From NCBI GenBank assembly GCA_938743325.2, contig OW568861.1:1116001-1180000 (forward strand): a DNA stretch of 64,000 nt, given 5' to 3'. The stretch is from Pycnococcus provasolii. Taxonomy: Eukaryota > Chlorophyta > Pseudoscourfieldiophyceae > Pseudoscourfieldiales > Pycnococcaceae. Within the stretch, counting starts at the first letter, position 1; each line of letters starts with the position of its first letter. Under the pieces are notes generated by a model. The model had not been told where the DNA came from, did not search any database, and saw nothing but the letters and a program-made list of their open reading frames with translations. Of this stretch, positions 41,548 through 53,900 are shown in pieces. The translations under genes were made by a program, and so were the position numbers.

Positions 41548-44500
41548 ATGCTGGCTCCTCTCGTGCTCGTCGTGCTCTCTCTGTTGCTCGGAATGGTTAC
41601 CACGACATACGCGCAACAAACAAACGTGGTGACCAACCAAACTGGTGACGGTGATGGTGGTAATTTGCTCAACGAGAAGACTGCAGATGCGGTGACAGTG
41701 TCTGCAACGACGACGACGACGACGACGGTGTCAAAGCCACTCATCAAGGCGGCGTGGCAAGTACTAGACACGGTAGACGCAACGACGTTCGGCAACCACA
41801 TCGGATACACAAGGGCGGCGCGCGTGCCGTTCGAAAGTGGGGAAGACGGCCTACTGGTCATCGCGCCGGACCCAATAGACCCGCTACGGCAAAGTACACA
41901 CCAAATGTCAACCTCGCCGTGGCTGAGACACAACGGCGCATGGTCGCCTGCCACCTCGGGGGGAAATAGAACGAGGAACCATCCTGTTGGGAGAAAAATA
42001 GGCGCGGTCGTCGCTACCACCGACGACGGCGTTCTCGCCTACGGAGGAATCAGGCAAACAGACAGCAGCACGGCGCACTTTGCCGATAAGCGCATGTGGA
42101 AGTTCACCGCAAGAGCGGGCTGGAATTACGAAGCGGTCAGCTCAAATGCGGCGCCGATGCTCGCCTTCGCCGCGGGCGGCTGGCTCGCCTCGCCCGTGGG
42201 CACCATGGGTCCCGGCGAGAAAGGCTACCTAATGCTCTTCGGCGGATTCACGTGCATGGACAACCTTGCAAACAAAGAAACTTGCAGCAGAGGACCAGCG
42301 GATGGCGGTGGAGTGAAGCTGCTGCGTGAGAACAGCAACGCGGTGTACCGGCTCGATTTGCAGGGCGAGACTGTTCACTTATCCGACGAGTTGTACGTGT
42401 ACGACCTTCAAACCAATGATTGGGCGAAGATATTATCACATGGCCCGGCGGCGCGCATGAGTCACGCATGCGTTTCGATCGATGGGAAAAGTGGCGAAGG
42501 CGCTCTCATCTGCTTTGGAGGTCGCGGCGCCGGAGGCAAGTTGCTGAGCGATGCATGGGTGCTGCTTCTGCCGCACGCCAACGGCGATGCGCATGGTGCG
42601 AAGGAAGTCGCGAGGCGTGCAGCGTGGATTCAGGCTGAGCAGCGAGGTCGCTATGCAAATCTAAATTCCGCCACACCTTCGGCACGAGCTGGTCACGCGA
42701 TGGCCGCGTCGGGGTCTCGCATTTTTCTCCATGGCGGCATGCAGCGAGTTGAGGTGGATGAGCGCAATTTTGAGCGCAATTTTGTTCCCACAGGCGATCT
42801 GTGGGTCGCAGTTGCACAGAGCTGCGGATATACTGAGCAGGCGAACAACAAACGCTCCCCTCGCTTTGTTTTGACATGGACCAAAATCGCAGCCGCGGAA
42901 TCTCATCCATTTGCGCATCACAGCCTCACCGCCCTTGAGGATGGTGGAATATACGCCGTTGGTGGTACCACAAGCGAATCTGTCAATGCGATGAGTTCAC
43001 TTCAGTCGAGCTATATCCCAATTTCGACTTCGTTGAGGTTTCAATTCATCAATGTTTCGCAGATATGCGATGAAGATATGGTTTCCATGAAGTGTGATGT
43101 CCTAGAAAGCTTGCCACAGCTTCCGAGGGGAGAGGATACACCCGACATTAGTATTCCTGCGTGTGGCACCAAATTATCGATGCGCCGCTTCGAGATCGTG
43201 CTAAATTTTGTGAATTTCTTCACGTCTCCGCACCAATTAATAGAGGATGCAGTTCATCTCGCAAGCTTGCCAAACGTCAGCACTTTTACCAGTGGATTGA
43301 TCACGAGTGAATTTATCTTGTCAGACTGGTCAAATGCAATTTCATTACGTGAGCACAATAGTTCAACTTTCTTCGTGGGCAGTGATCCAACCAAGCCAGA
43401 CAACCTTGTCGTTGACTTCCAGCAGTACACAGAGTGGAATGGTGACACTGCACTCGTGAATTTCTATATAGGGGGTGTGAAGTTAAAAACAAAACAGAGA
43501 TTTTTACCACCGGAATTACAGCAAACTAATTACAGCTTTGTTCTGGAAAAGGTGTCATTCATTGTGGAGAGAACTTCCTTGCAATTTATAAAGATGCAAA
43601 TTACTGAAGAACGCACGAATTTTATACTTGCTAAGAAGCTTGTTCGTGTGTACTACCCGTCTGGCGCTTTGGCATTCGATGGCCAGTCCGATGAAAAAGG
43701 ATTGGTGCAGATGCAATTGTTTGCAACGACTCATGGCGAGAAATATGAGGTTCAGATCGGTCCCATCGGCTCGGAGTCACTCAGTGTGACGCAGATCGAC
43801 GGCATCGGCGTCGATAAGGTTAAGCAAGAGATTCTGATTCAAGTGCCATCTTGGATCCCTTCAGAAAGCGATCCTTCAGAGGTGACGGCGGCGCCACAAA
43901 ACCATCGGGTTGTTGTCAGCATTAGTCTATCCTCCCAGACAGATCGGCAATGGGGTGGCACCTATGCGAATCCGTGGACCACTTGGAACAAGTTGCTCAT
44001 CACGCTCAATGGATGCAGTGATTCAGACGATGTTGTTGTGATGACATCAACCCCCCAATTGCCCAACGATCCTCGAAAAAATCGTCCAAAATTCCACGCG
44101 GATGTCGCCGTCTCAGATACTTCCTTGGAATGGACCTATCCTGGAACATTACTTCCTGGGCAGTCGAAGGATGAACGCCTGGATATCATGAAGAGCACTC
44201 TGACGTTCGACTTCAACAACGGCGGTGATGGTTTAATGCAAAAGTGTGGCACGGAGGCTGTTCTTAAAGTGTCGCTCAAAGAGATGCCACAAATCGTCCT
44301 CAATACGACGCGACTTTCATTTAGCATTCCCTACCAAAATTTAGATCTTCGCGTCTCAACGATGCAGTTTCGGGCAACGTACGCATGCAGTGCGCACGGA
44401 TTTGAGGACAAGCGAACAAGCCAGCCATGGAGTGGGTCTTTAGCTGATGCCACTCGATGGTGGGATGAAGCCGACGCCGCGGAGGCAGTTGTTGCGGCAC

Positions 44501-46059
44501 GACCTTGCTGCGAGGGCAACGACGGGCCTGGTAGCTCTTGCCATTTGATGGTAGCTTATGGTATCGGTGCCGCGCTGGATGCTGTTTCTGTGTCGACTGG
44601 CAAACGGCAAACGCTTGACACGTCTGAGACGGACTTTCGGGGCATATTCAACTTTGAGGCCTTTGCGTCGACGAGCCACGTGTTAGAAGTGCGCTTTGGA
44701 ACAGTGCTGTACAACGATGAAGTGGGCAAAGGATCTTACACGAGCTTGCGCAAGCCAATGCGGCTCAACAGTTTTCAAACGCCGCTATCGGACGTGCCCT
44801 TCACCACAAAAAGGTCTCGCGAGCTTGACCTGTCGGTTGTGCAACTGGAGAGGAACGTGTTGTGCAAAGGATCAACATTGCTGTACGGGCGCGAGGGGAG
44901 CTGGCGGAACGGCGAATTCAAGGTTTCACCGCTCATCGGCAAGCAGATGTATGCCGTGGGGGACTCGTGTCAAATCATCATCATTCCGTATGCCAATGTG
45001 CAGTATTCGATTGTTCTAAAGATTCGGCGCTCGGGCAATGCGCCAAATGACGAGATTCTAGTCGAGCGCGAGATCACGGGCAGATCGAATGATTGGAAGA
45101 GGGTGACCGCGCTGATCGGCCCTTCCAGCGACGTGGACAGACTGTCTTTCTCCGCGAGCGCTGTGCGCGTCACGTTCAGAGATGACCTCACAATCCAGCC
45201 AGCCGCAAGCGCATTCATGCAAGCGAACAGCACCGGTCAATTTGAGGCACACATTGGCGAGGGGTTTACCTTAACGTGGTCAACTGACACAGAATCTGTC
45301 TCCGTGCTGAGCTACGTTTTCTTCCTGGCTATGATGGCAAGCTCTGTCATATCGGTTGCCGTGGTGCTCTTTGCGCACCGTGTGATGCGCCGCACGTGGT
45401 TAATACGCGGTGATCAAGATGCCGAGCAGCGCTTCGGGCGCAGAGACTCGGCCGCTGACCGACCTCCTCCGGGGCAGCAAGTTGGAGTGGCTGCGATAAA
45501 TTTGACGAGGCACAGTAGGAGCCAACAACTCCATGACCCACGTATCCGCCGGATGATCCGATCCTTGCCTCGCTACAAGTATAGCATGGAATCGACCGAC
45601 GAGGTGAACATGTGTTCCATCTGTCTTGAGGAGTACGAAACTGGCGACTCGATGAAGGTGCTGCCATGCATGCACAAGTACCACGAGGCTTGCATAGACA
45701 CGTGGCTCGATCGCGATCTTGCTTGTCCGATCTGCCGCGCGGGTTTGGCTGATGCACAGACTTTTCCCTTTGAGGATGCGACGATGGTGGTGGTTCCCGA
45801 GACACGGTCTGTTGCACAGCTCAACCCCTCCGTGACGGAGGCGACGTTGCCCAACAGCACAACTAGTACAACGGACGACGACGCGGAGGTGAGCACCCGG
45901 CGAGCGGCGGATGAATCTCGTGCGTCGGGGGCGAGGGAGCCCGACGGCGATTCTTCTGAAAGCAGAGCTTCATCTTCTGCACCGCTGCGCGGTCCTTCCC
46001 AAGTGGGTGTCTCTGGCGACCGCGCGAGTCCAAGTCAAGTCCAGCACTTCTTCGTGTGA
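41548..46059 (+). CDS. Kelch-ectodomain, single-TM, RING-H2 E3 ubiquitin ligase-like protein
   Basis: From ATG 41548 the protein is 1,503 residues and opens with a textbook signal peptide (MLAPLVLVVLSLLLGMVTTTYA). The ATG at 41218 would add 110 Ser/Ala-rich residues. The ectodomain starts with kelch-like repeats (about 70-520; VLAYGGIRQ, YLMLFGGFT, LICFGGRG, IFLHGGMQ, IYAVGGTT), followed by about 700 residues of beta-rich, unrecognised sequence. A TM at about 1253-1276 is followed by a RING-H2 finger with perfect C-x2-C-x14-C-x-H-x2-H-x2-C-x10-C-x2-C spacing (about 1354-1398). Ser/Thr/Asp-rich tail. The layout (signal, large lumenal domain, TM, cytosolic RING-H2) resembles PA-TM-RING ligases but with kelch in place of PA. 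Likely ubiquitinates membrane or endosomal clients. Confidence 0.8.
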   Translation: MLAPLVLVVLSLLLGMVTTTYAQQTNVVTNQTGDGDGGNLLNEKTADAVTVSATTTTTTTVSKPLIKAAWQVLDTVDATTFGNHIGYTRAARVPFESGEDGLLVIAPDPIDPLRQSTHQMSTSPWLRHNGAWSPATSGGNRTRNHPVGRKIGAVVATTDDGVLAYGGIRQTDSSTAHFADKRMWKFTARAGWNYEAVSSNAAPMLAFAAGGWLASPVGTMGPGEKGYLMLFGGFTCMDNLANKETCSRGPADGGGVKLLRENSNAVYRLDLQGETVHLSDELYVYDLQTNDWAKILSHGPAARMSHACVSIDGKSGEGALICFGGRGAGGKLLSDAWVLLLPHANGDAHGAKEVARRAAWIQAEQRGRYANLNSATPSARAGHAMAASGSRIFLHGGMQRVEVDERNFERNFVPTGDLWVAVAQSCGYTEQANNKRSPRFVLTWTKIAAAESHPFAHHSLTALEDGGIYAVGGTTSESVNAMSSLQSSYIPISTSLRFQFINVSQICDEDMVSMKCDVLESLPQLPRGEDTPDISIPACGTKLSMRRFEIVLNFVNFFTSPHQLIEDAVHLASLPNVSTFTSGLITSEFILSDWSNAISLREHNSSTFFVGSDPTKPDNLVVDFQQYTEWNGDTALVNFYIGGVKLKTKQRFLPPELQQTNYSFVLEKVSFIVERTSLQFIKMQITEERTNFILAKKLVRVYYPSGALAFDGQSDEKGLVQMQLFATTHGEKYEVQIGPIGSESLSVTQIDGIGVDKVKQEILIQVPSWIPSESDPSEVTAAPQNHRVVVSISLSSQTDRQWGGTYANPWTTWNKLLITLNGCSDSDDVVVMTSTPQLPNDPRKNRPKFHADVAVSDTSLEWTYPGTLLPGQSKDERLDIMKSTLTFDFNNGGDGLMQKCGTEAVLKVSLKEMPQIVLNTTRLSFSIPYQNLDLRVSTMQFRATYACSAHGFEDKRTSQPWSGSLADATRWWDEADAAEAVVAARPCCEGNDGPGSSCHLMVAYGIGAALDAVSVSTGKRQTLDTSETDFRGIFNFEAFASTSHVLEVRFGTVLYNDEVGKGSYTSLRKPMRLNSFQTPLSDVPFTTKRSRELDLSVVQLERNVLCKGSTLLYGREGSWRNGEFKVSPLIGKQMYAVGDSCQIIIIPYANVQYSIVLKIRRSGNAPNDEILVEREITGRSNDWKRVTALIGPSSDVDRLSFSASAVRVTFRDDLTIQPAASAFMQANSTGQFEAHIGEGFTLTWSTDTESVSVLSYVFFLAMMASSVISVAVVLFAHRVMRRTWLIRGDQDAEQRFGRRDSAADRPPPGQQVGVAAINLTRHSRSQQLHDPRIRRMIRSLPRYKYSMESTDEVNMCSICLEEYETGDSMKVLPCMHKYHEACIDTWLDRDLACPICRAGLADAQTFPFEDATMVVVPETRSVAQLNPSVTEATLPNSTTSTTDDDAEVSTRRAADESRASGAREPDGDSSESRASSSAPLRGPSQVGVSGDRASPSQVQHFFV

Positions 46060-46457
46060 AGGGGAGCCTGGCTCGAGCTTGCCAAGGCTACTTGTCCAGG
46101 CGTGCGAGAAGAACAATATATATATATGTAAAGTGAAATAAGTGTACAGTACCTGTAAATAAAACTATACATAATGTACATACTAAAAGAAACGTGAAGG
46201 TGCCATGTAGCTTCTCGAGACGCACGGTCGGTTTGGGTCGGGTCAGCGTCTGAACAAAATCACACGGACAAAATTAAAGGTTCCACGCCGTATGCCCCGT
46301 ATTCTGATTAGGGTTTTAGGGTGGTGGTTCCCCATTTCCTATTTGCATTGTGCTGGTTTGGATTTGGTTTTGCCCCCTCCCCTCCCCTCAAATCATTTCA
46401 ATTCATTTCGGATTCCCCATAAGGAGCTAAGTAAGTGTGTCGTCGTCGTCGTCATTG
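46060..46457. other. Intergenic region upstream of V-ATPase d
   Basis: This 398 bp stretch contains a (TA)n stretch at 46119-46128 after the RING gene and ttagggttttaggg at 46309-46322, about 135 bp before the V-ATPase d start. Immediately 5' is an aagtaagtgtgt and a run of tcg codons. Nothing else is seen. Confidence 0.5.
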
Positions 46458-47699
46458 ATGAACTACAACGCAAGTTTCGGGTACGTGGATGCTCGTGTTC
46501 GAGGCCATTGGGGCGCACTGCTGACGGCGCGTGACTACGCATCCCTATGCGAGTGTCGATCCGTGGAAGATGTCAAGATGCAGCTCGCGTCATCAGCTTC
46601 TGGGGGGGGAGGAGGACAAGGCGCGTCGTCGTCGGCGGCGCAGTCGGGTGGAGCGCGTGGCGACTACGCGCGGTATCTGAGCGCCGAGCCAAGTCCGCTA
46701 AGAGCATCGAGGCTTGTTGAGCTGTGCACGCAGAGCCTCGTCGACGAGTGGTCCGACATGTCCGTGAACGCTGAGGGCACGCTCGCCACGTTTCTCGACT
46801 ACTGCACGCACGGGTACATGATTGACAACGTCATTCTAATCGCTTCCAGCCACATTCAGCAAAGTCGACACGGGGGTTTGGGCGGGTCGCGGATGGCATC
46901 GGCAACGTTGTCGTCGACGTCACATTCAACGCAAGCTGTGATGGCGAAGTGCCACCCTCTCGGACTTTTCGAGGGTATGACGAGCTTGGTCGTCGCGTCG
47001 AATGCTTCCGACCTCTATCGCACGGTACTCGTAGACACCCCGCTTGCGCCATACTTCCGCGAGACGATCGCTTCTGCTGAGGACTTCGATGAGGCAAATC
47101 TGGAGCTGCTGCGCAACTCTCTCTACAAGGCGTACCTCGAGTCCTTTCATAACTTCTGTGTGACGAAGCTGGGAGGAGCCACGTCGGAGGTGATGCAGGC
47201 GTTGCTAAGCTTTGAGGCTGACCGCCGTTCCATCGCGATCACCATGAACGCACTTGGAATGGCAGAAGTTAGCCGAGATGATCGCGCCTCTCTTTACGTG
47301 TCAGGCTTCGGGGCGTTGTACCCGCAGGGTGTCGCGAAGCTCGCAGCTTGCATGGATATGGACGCCGTGCGATCGGCTGTCGAATCCACAGCGCCACAGT
47401 ACATTTCCATGCTCGCGAGCGCAACGACAGGCGGCTGGGGAAGCAGCGAGGATCGCCGAGGCTGTGGTGGAGCGAACGTTGCCGCTCACGAGTCGGCGAG
47501 GCAGGCGCATGCCATTGAGAGGTCTTTCAATGCAGAAGAGGGGAGAAGATGTACGCTCGCCTTTGAGCAGCAGTTCCACTTTGCCGTTTTCTATGCCTAC
47601 TTGAAGTTGAAGGAGCAGGAACTGCGCAATCTGCTGTGGGTTTGTACGTGTATAGAAAATCGGACGTACGATCGTGCGCAAGAAGGGTTGATTTTGTAA
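46458..47699 (+). CDS. V-type H+-ATPase subunit d (V0 sector)
   Basis: The protein is 413 residues from ATG 46458; the frame extends to a GTG at 46437, not used. The start NYNASFGYVDARVRGHWGALLTARDYASLCEC aligns with the conserved N-terminus of ATP6V0D/Vma6, followed by VDEWSDMSVNAEGTLATFLDYCTHGYMIDNV, CHPLGLF, TPLAPYF, and the C-terminal EQQFHFAVFYAYLKLKEQELRNLLWVCTCIENR. Subunit d is the peripheral V0 subunit that couples the central rotor stalk to the c-ring, and so takes part in acidification of vacuoles, endosomes or the contractile vacuole. Relative to the family (about 350 residues) it has Gly/Ser-rich insertions near residues 45-75, 135-150 and 320-345. The first would lie on a peripheral loop. 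Confidence 0.92.
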   Translation: MNYNASFGYVDARVRGHWGALLTARDYASLCECRSVEDVKMQLASSASGGGGGQGASSSAAQSGGARGDYARYLSAEPSPLRASRLVELCTQSLVDEWSDMSVNAEGTLATFLDYCTHGYMIDNVILIASSHIQQSRHGGLGGSRMASATLSSTSHSTQAVMAKCHPLGLFEGMTSLVVASNASDLYRTVLVDTPLAPYFRETIASAEDFDEANLELLRNSLYKAYLESFHNFCVTKLGGATSEVMQALLSFEADRRSIAITMNALGMAEVSRDDRASLYVSGFGALYPQGVAKLAACMDMDAVRSAVESTAPQYISMLASATTGGWGSSEDRRGCGGANVAAHESARQAHAIERSFNAEEGRRCTLAFEQQFHFAVFYAYLKLKEQELRNLLWVCTCIENRTYDRAQEGLIL

Positions 47700-47969
47700 A
47701 GTTTAATTAGAACAGAGACTGCTCATTCAGGAATGGAATGTCCTTTATTTCGTCCAACGGTCGTCCATTCACACCATTCCCATTCACTACTCAGCCCATT
47801 CAATGGTGTGAGGCATAGTGCGTTTGTACATGGCACTAGAGGTTGTTGACACGCGTCGCACACGAGTCGCCACAGACGCATGCGTTTCGGCGGGCGTGGC
47901 GGCAAAAGGGTTTCTATAGACTTGTATTTTCTAGTTAAAATATTGTCGTAAAAAGTAACTCCAAAAGAA

Positions 47970-50900
47970 CTATACTTTGTATATGCGATGAGACATTCCA
48001 TCTTCATCAGGCGTCGATGGCCGCGTGTTGCCGGACGGATCGCGATGATAACTCAAGGCGTGGCCATTCCCATTCGGGAATTGAAAGCCGTTCAAACTTT
48101 GACTTTGTTTGGCGTGGGCCTCTGTGTGGGCTCCTGATTTCCAGCGATTTGCGTAATGTTTCACAGATGTCTGTTCTGTCTTTTTGGACGCTGCATTAAG
48201 CAATGACTCAACGACAATGTCAATAGTTTTTCTCCTCGTAGAATCCATTAACGGATGACCAAATCCACGATCCTTCATTGACGACAGTTTATTCAGGTAG
48301 TATCTAGGTCTACTAGTAGTCGCCTTTCGCTTCAGTTCGTTCGCTTTTCCTGCAATCACCTGCATCACATTGTCTTCACTAATCGTCATCTCTCTTTCCT
48401 TTGATTGCTGGGTGGACAAGTGCACCTCCGTATCGTCTGCATCAAGCATAGAGGCACACTCCCCTTTGATCTGAGAAATGGGATCTCCAACGCTTAGCAA
48501 CAATAGGATACTGCTCATCTCGCTATAGTAACGAACGAGCAGCTCATATGTCAGAAGATCCTCAAGGCCATCTTCATCGCGCACCGCTTCGAGATCGGCG
48601 TCAAGATCCTCCAACTTAAGTTTGATCGAGCGTCTGATCATCTGTTCGTTTCCTTCCTCCATAACCATGACCAGTCCGCGCTCGGATGTCAGGTATGCTG
48701 CAACCGTGAGACGTTGGGCAATCCACTGCTGTCCAATTGATGCAAACGTTATGACATTAGCGATCTTTGCAAAAACCCACGTGATCATGCCGGCAAACTC
48801 ATAGTAGATTTCGACTACAACGCTGTGATAATGGCGTCTCCTCTCTTTTTCCTCCGACAATCGCAGTTCCTCAGTAATAATGGCGTAGGTGTCCATCAGG
48901 ATGGCGAGCAGAATATTAAGAAGAAGAAAGAAAACGAGGATGAGGTAAGAGTAGTAGAAGACTGGAGCCATGTACGGATCAGCGACGAGCAGCGGTTCAT
49001 AGCCGTACTCGCCAGTCATCATCTGGAATAGCACCTGAGTTCCACTCCAAATGTTTGACCATTCTTGCAAAGCAGTCCCAAACATCAGCTGACCCATAAC
49101 CGCGAAGAAGGCAAAAATGAGAACGAACATCAACAGGAACTTCAAAAGACTTGGCGATGCTCTTGTGATGGTGCGCACGAGCGTGCCATACTGCGGACTC
49201 AAATTAAGGAATCGGAACACAGTGCACAAGCAGATGAGCACCGAGACGGCATTGAGCTGCGCGTACACGCGCCAGAGTACAGCAACTTCCTGAAGTCCTG
49301 GCTTGATCTGACCTTCGGGCAGTGGTAGCTTCAGGTCCTCCGATGCCGGATTTGTGAGGATTCGAATGTACCACATCAGAGAGATCAACCACATCAGCAG
49401 CCGTGCCAAATCGATGTAATTCTCGAAAGACCCGAAGTATGCGTAGAGGTTAGTCTCTACCGTAAAATTACCATTCTCCCATATCACTGCCACGAGCTCG
49501 AAAACCTCACATGCAAGGGAAAAAATAATAAAAGTAAAGAAAAGACACTCCAGCACAAAACGGAATAAATCAACTGGAGTGACGTATAGCTCGATCGGGA
49601 AGGTGAAGAATTTAATTTTTTTGGACAGCTTACCCGAAGCTCGCATTCTTATCTGAATCGACATGGTGCTGAACAGGCGGTATGCTGCATTGTACACCGC
49701 AACATCAAGTTCAAGGCGGCGCGTTTGCTTGTCCAAGAATAGATCCCTTCGCAGCTCATCCAGCGTCGCGAGAGTTTGCTTGCGGTCGAGAGGAAAGGCC
49801 ACGGCATACCCACCACCCGTGGCAAATTTCTCGTATACGTACTTTGTGGGATCGTGACTTGGACCAAATGGTGTCGAAGACGCCGTTCCCACGTCCCTAC
49901 TATCGGGGTAGCATATCGGATAGAACTTGCTGAAGCGATCTGAACCTTCGCAATCGCCGGTGTTCACCCTGACGCGTTTTTGCTTCAGCATAAAGCCACT
50001 GAGCTTCTTGTTGTACATTCGAAGGAACCCGCGCTCGCCTTCGGGAAGTCTCTCGCCATTGTACCATCGCTCAGCAGGAAAGAACGACTCGATAAATCCA
50101 CCCTCAAGCCATAGGAAGACATCGTCGAACGACTGCAAGTCTTCGAACCCCAGGCCATCCGCAGTTACCGATCCGGCAACATACTCTTGCATTGCCGTTT
50201 CGAGCTCATTCATCCTCGGAATGCTTCGCTGCAGCTGAACGATCGTCAGAAAGACTATAGTGACGAACAGATAGAGCACAAGTCCCTTGTAAGCCCTCTT
50301 GCGAGAAGTGCGCTCGTGAAGCTCTTGGCATGCGCGATTTCTTCGAATTCCCATCTTTTTCGCGTAGTTGAATAGATGTTTCCCCTTTCCTCTGCCATAG
50401 CGCCGGTCGAGCTCGTTGATCACTTGTGTGCTCTCATCATCATCGAATCCGTCCTGGAGAATTTCCGACTCATCTATTTGACTGAGTGTTCGTCCAGCAT
50501 GCGCAATCGAATCTTTATTCGAATCCAATTTCAATGTCACATGAGAAGCATGAGTACCCGTCACTGAATGATCTGTGACTTCAACATGCTTCCTTTCGTT
50601 CCCTGCCGCTTCTCTCTTCCTTTTACTTTTCGCCTCCTTCATTTTCATAAAGGAGTAGAATGCTGATGTCAAGCAATACCAGAAAAGGAAGAAACCAAAC
50701 ATGCCCATCAAACCATAACCGAAATCACCAAATGAAGATATGGGAGGATCTTTAAAGTACCGCCAGACGTAGCCATGATCATCTTCGGGTAACGTGCACT
50801 GCTGTGCAGAGAACTCCGTGTCGGTCAAGATTTCATAGTCGGCGGGAAGCTCGCCTCCGTAGAACCCAACGAAGTACTCGACGCCGGGCTTCGGGTCACA

Positions 50901-53900
50901 CACGTACATGGTAAAACTCGAGAGCTCTTCCACGCCTTGGTGGTAATGATTCGTACGCATCGTCGTAAGACCGGGGGGCGCACCCTCACGCAGCATCGCG
51001 ACCGCAATAGCGCCTGAAAGAACGTGAACCGTTATTGCAAGCCTTAGGTTCGGCGCAGCGCTGCTGTATCCGTCGTATTCGCTCGGCGCCCTCATGGTGA
51101 CGCTGTGTATGCTCCACTGCTCGGCGGAAACCTGCCCAGGGACTTGATCAGGCAGCCGCAATCCCACCTTAGTTCGACTCGCCGAAACACGGAAACGAAT
51201 CGGGTCATCATTGCACTTAACAGCCACCATGTACGTCGTGTCTGTTTCCACCTTGATCGCGTCTAGGGATGCACGGTATACGCCATTGATGCCAAATGTC
51301 ACCTCTTCGAGGATCCTGCTCACCTGCTTCGCAATCGCCTCTTTGACGGGAAACCCTTCCACCTCTTCATCCTCAATTTCCTCCTCGCCATCTTTCACCT
51401 GCCTCGCCAGCATGACGAACAAACCTCCCGGTCGATCAGTACCTTCTGTGGTGTCCTCGACGTCAAAGACGTAATTATCCTTAGCTCCCTTGGGAATGTA
51501 CAACGAGTACAATTTCAGACCAAATGGCTCGCAACTGTCGTAGGCGAAGTGACCCTCCACTAGTTTGGTCACCGTTTGCTTCTGCATCGTTTTCTCACCG
51601 TGCGTAAACTGCTCCGTGCACGGCGCTAGTCCCGTATCCTTAACAGCTCTACGTTTCCCCATTCCGTCGTCAATCGACGCCCAAACAGCATAGTCGGCGC
51701 AGTGCTCACCGCCACGAAGCGCAAGATAATACTTTTCGTTGTAAAAGTGCTCGACGTCGAGCTGGCAAGCGCGAAAGGTGTGTTGACCCTCGGTTGCGTT
51801 GAGCTTGGCGAAGCGGTACGGAGGCACCAGGCGAATCGGCGGCGTGGATGGCCGTAGCATATAGTAGAAGTCGCCACTGTGCAACTCCACGTCGAATGCG
51901 AGGCTGGCGTGATATACATCCTTATGGAGCTTGCCACCAGGGACATAATCGCTCACATCCACGACGTGGTACACCCAATCACCTGGACAGATCTCGCCGT
52001 GGACGTAAGCACCCCCCGGAACCAGCTGTGCTCGAATCAGGAGAGGGAGTATGCGAAAGCTTGTGGCCACGTCGCCGCACTCCACGGACAGATAGTAAGC
52101 TCCCGCATGCATGTCGTGGTAAGAACGAGAGATTGTCCAAATGCCTTCCGGTGCCGTGGTGCGCCGAAATTCCGTTTCGCGGTTCACCGGAATCTCATAT
52201 TCGTACAGCGAGACGCTCAGCGCATCGAGGCGCAACTCCTCTTCGAGGCTGGTTACGTCAATTACGAGATTGGTTTTACTTTGTGCCTCCGAGACGTACA
52301 GCACAAAGTCCTGGAAATTTTGGTTTTTTTTTGGAAGGGGAGAAATTTTAGTCAGTCAAAAGGTTTTTGAAAGAAGATTTTGAAATCGAGAAAATGTTTC
52401 CCGCTCCAAAATGCGCACCTTCACCTCACGCGGTGCGCAGCTTGAATATGTGAAGTGATCGGGTTCCAGCGTCACAATTCCATGCCCACCAACGTTCGCG
52501 GACAATTCGTGTTCAGGCTCCTTGCACTCGTCACGATGAGGCAATGTGTGGACGTACAATTCGTAGTCCGCGCACTCGCCCATTCCAATCAAGCCGACGT
52601 AATGACGACCTTCCACGACGTCGCAGAGGGACACGTATGTGCTCTCCTCGCTTGTCGTGCGGAAAGGCGGTAAGAGCTTGAGAGGCGGCTCCCCGTGTGC
52701 TGTCTTGTAAGCCACCCGTCCTGTGTGCAATATGATCTCAAATTTGACGTCAAGGTGCAGTCCTTCCGCATATGCCCCACCGCCGGCGGCGGCTCGGCGC
52801 TGTGCCATGCTCGCATCGAAAAAGTGGTAAATAAAATCACCAGGGCACACGTAGCCAACCGCATGTGTGCCTTCTTCCACGGAACCATCTACAATCTCAG
52901 TGAGCAATCTGAAACTTTTTGGCTCATCGCCGCAGCGGACACTTGCGAAATAATTGTCGTCTGCTTTGAAGTCCCATGCATTTAGTGTCACAGAATAGTG
53001 CCCATCTGACGTTTCCGTGCTTTTGAATTCTGTCACGCGATTGCTTGGAATCTCACCCTTGTAGATGAACAGGTTGAGTGCAGACTGCGAAAACCCATTG
53101 CCGAGATCCTCCACCTCAAAAACGACGTTGCAGTCACGCCGCTTCGAATTAGCTGGGAGTATGAAGTCAACAAATTCATGAGGCTCGCAGCTCGCTCGCA
53201 TGAAGTGGTTCACCTCGATTTCCTCCACATCGCCATAGGATTTCTTGCCGCTCGTGCTGTCACCGGCAGTTACCTCATTGCTGCCTCCTCCGAGTTGTCG
53301 TCGACGATGCAAGTCACCCTCGCATTCGCTCAGATCGGCGACGGGGCTTGCTAATACGGAGACCTGGAACTTTGCGAAGTGAAGTCCTCCCACCACGCCA
53401 AGAAATTCAGTGTGGTCAGGCAACACGCAAACCGAAATCCGCTTCGGTGTAAACTCATAGTCACCACCCACGCGAAATTGCATAACATCTGCGCTTTCGT
53501 ACGGAGGAATGAGCTTGATCGGCGGATAATCCACAGAAGTGCGAAGGTTAACATCGCCGGTGAAAAGCGTCAATAGAAACGTGACTCGATACGGAACGGT
53601 TGACGATGCAGGTACCTTGTAATGATAGTGTGTCCATGCCTCCGGTCCAACCTCGCCGTTCACAATATCTCCAACCTTAAGGTCAGAATGGCTCAGCTCG
53701 GCCAAGACGCGAAACTGCACCGGTTCCTCACCAGTGCATCTAACCGAGAGATAGTACCTCGCCACTTTCAAGTCGTGCTCACTCACGATTATGCCCCAGA
53801 TGCCATCAGCCGAATACTCAGTTTTCACCTCCGTCTCACGATCGGTTGGAATTTCATCCTTAAAGAGATAGACGCCGAGAGCCTCAGGTCTGACTTCTTT

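Noticed and set aside
52305-52420. Two separate genes in the 48-56 kb region
   Set aside because: The two open frames join in phase across a GT-AG intron, and the junction completes a module signature.
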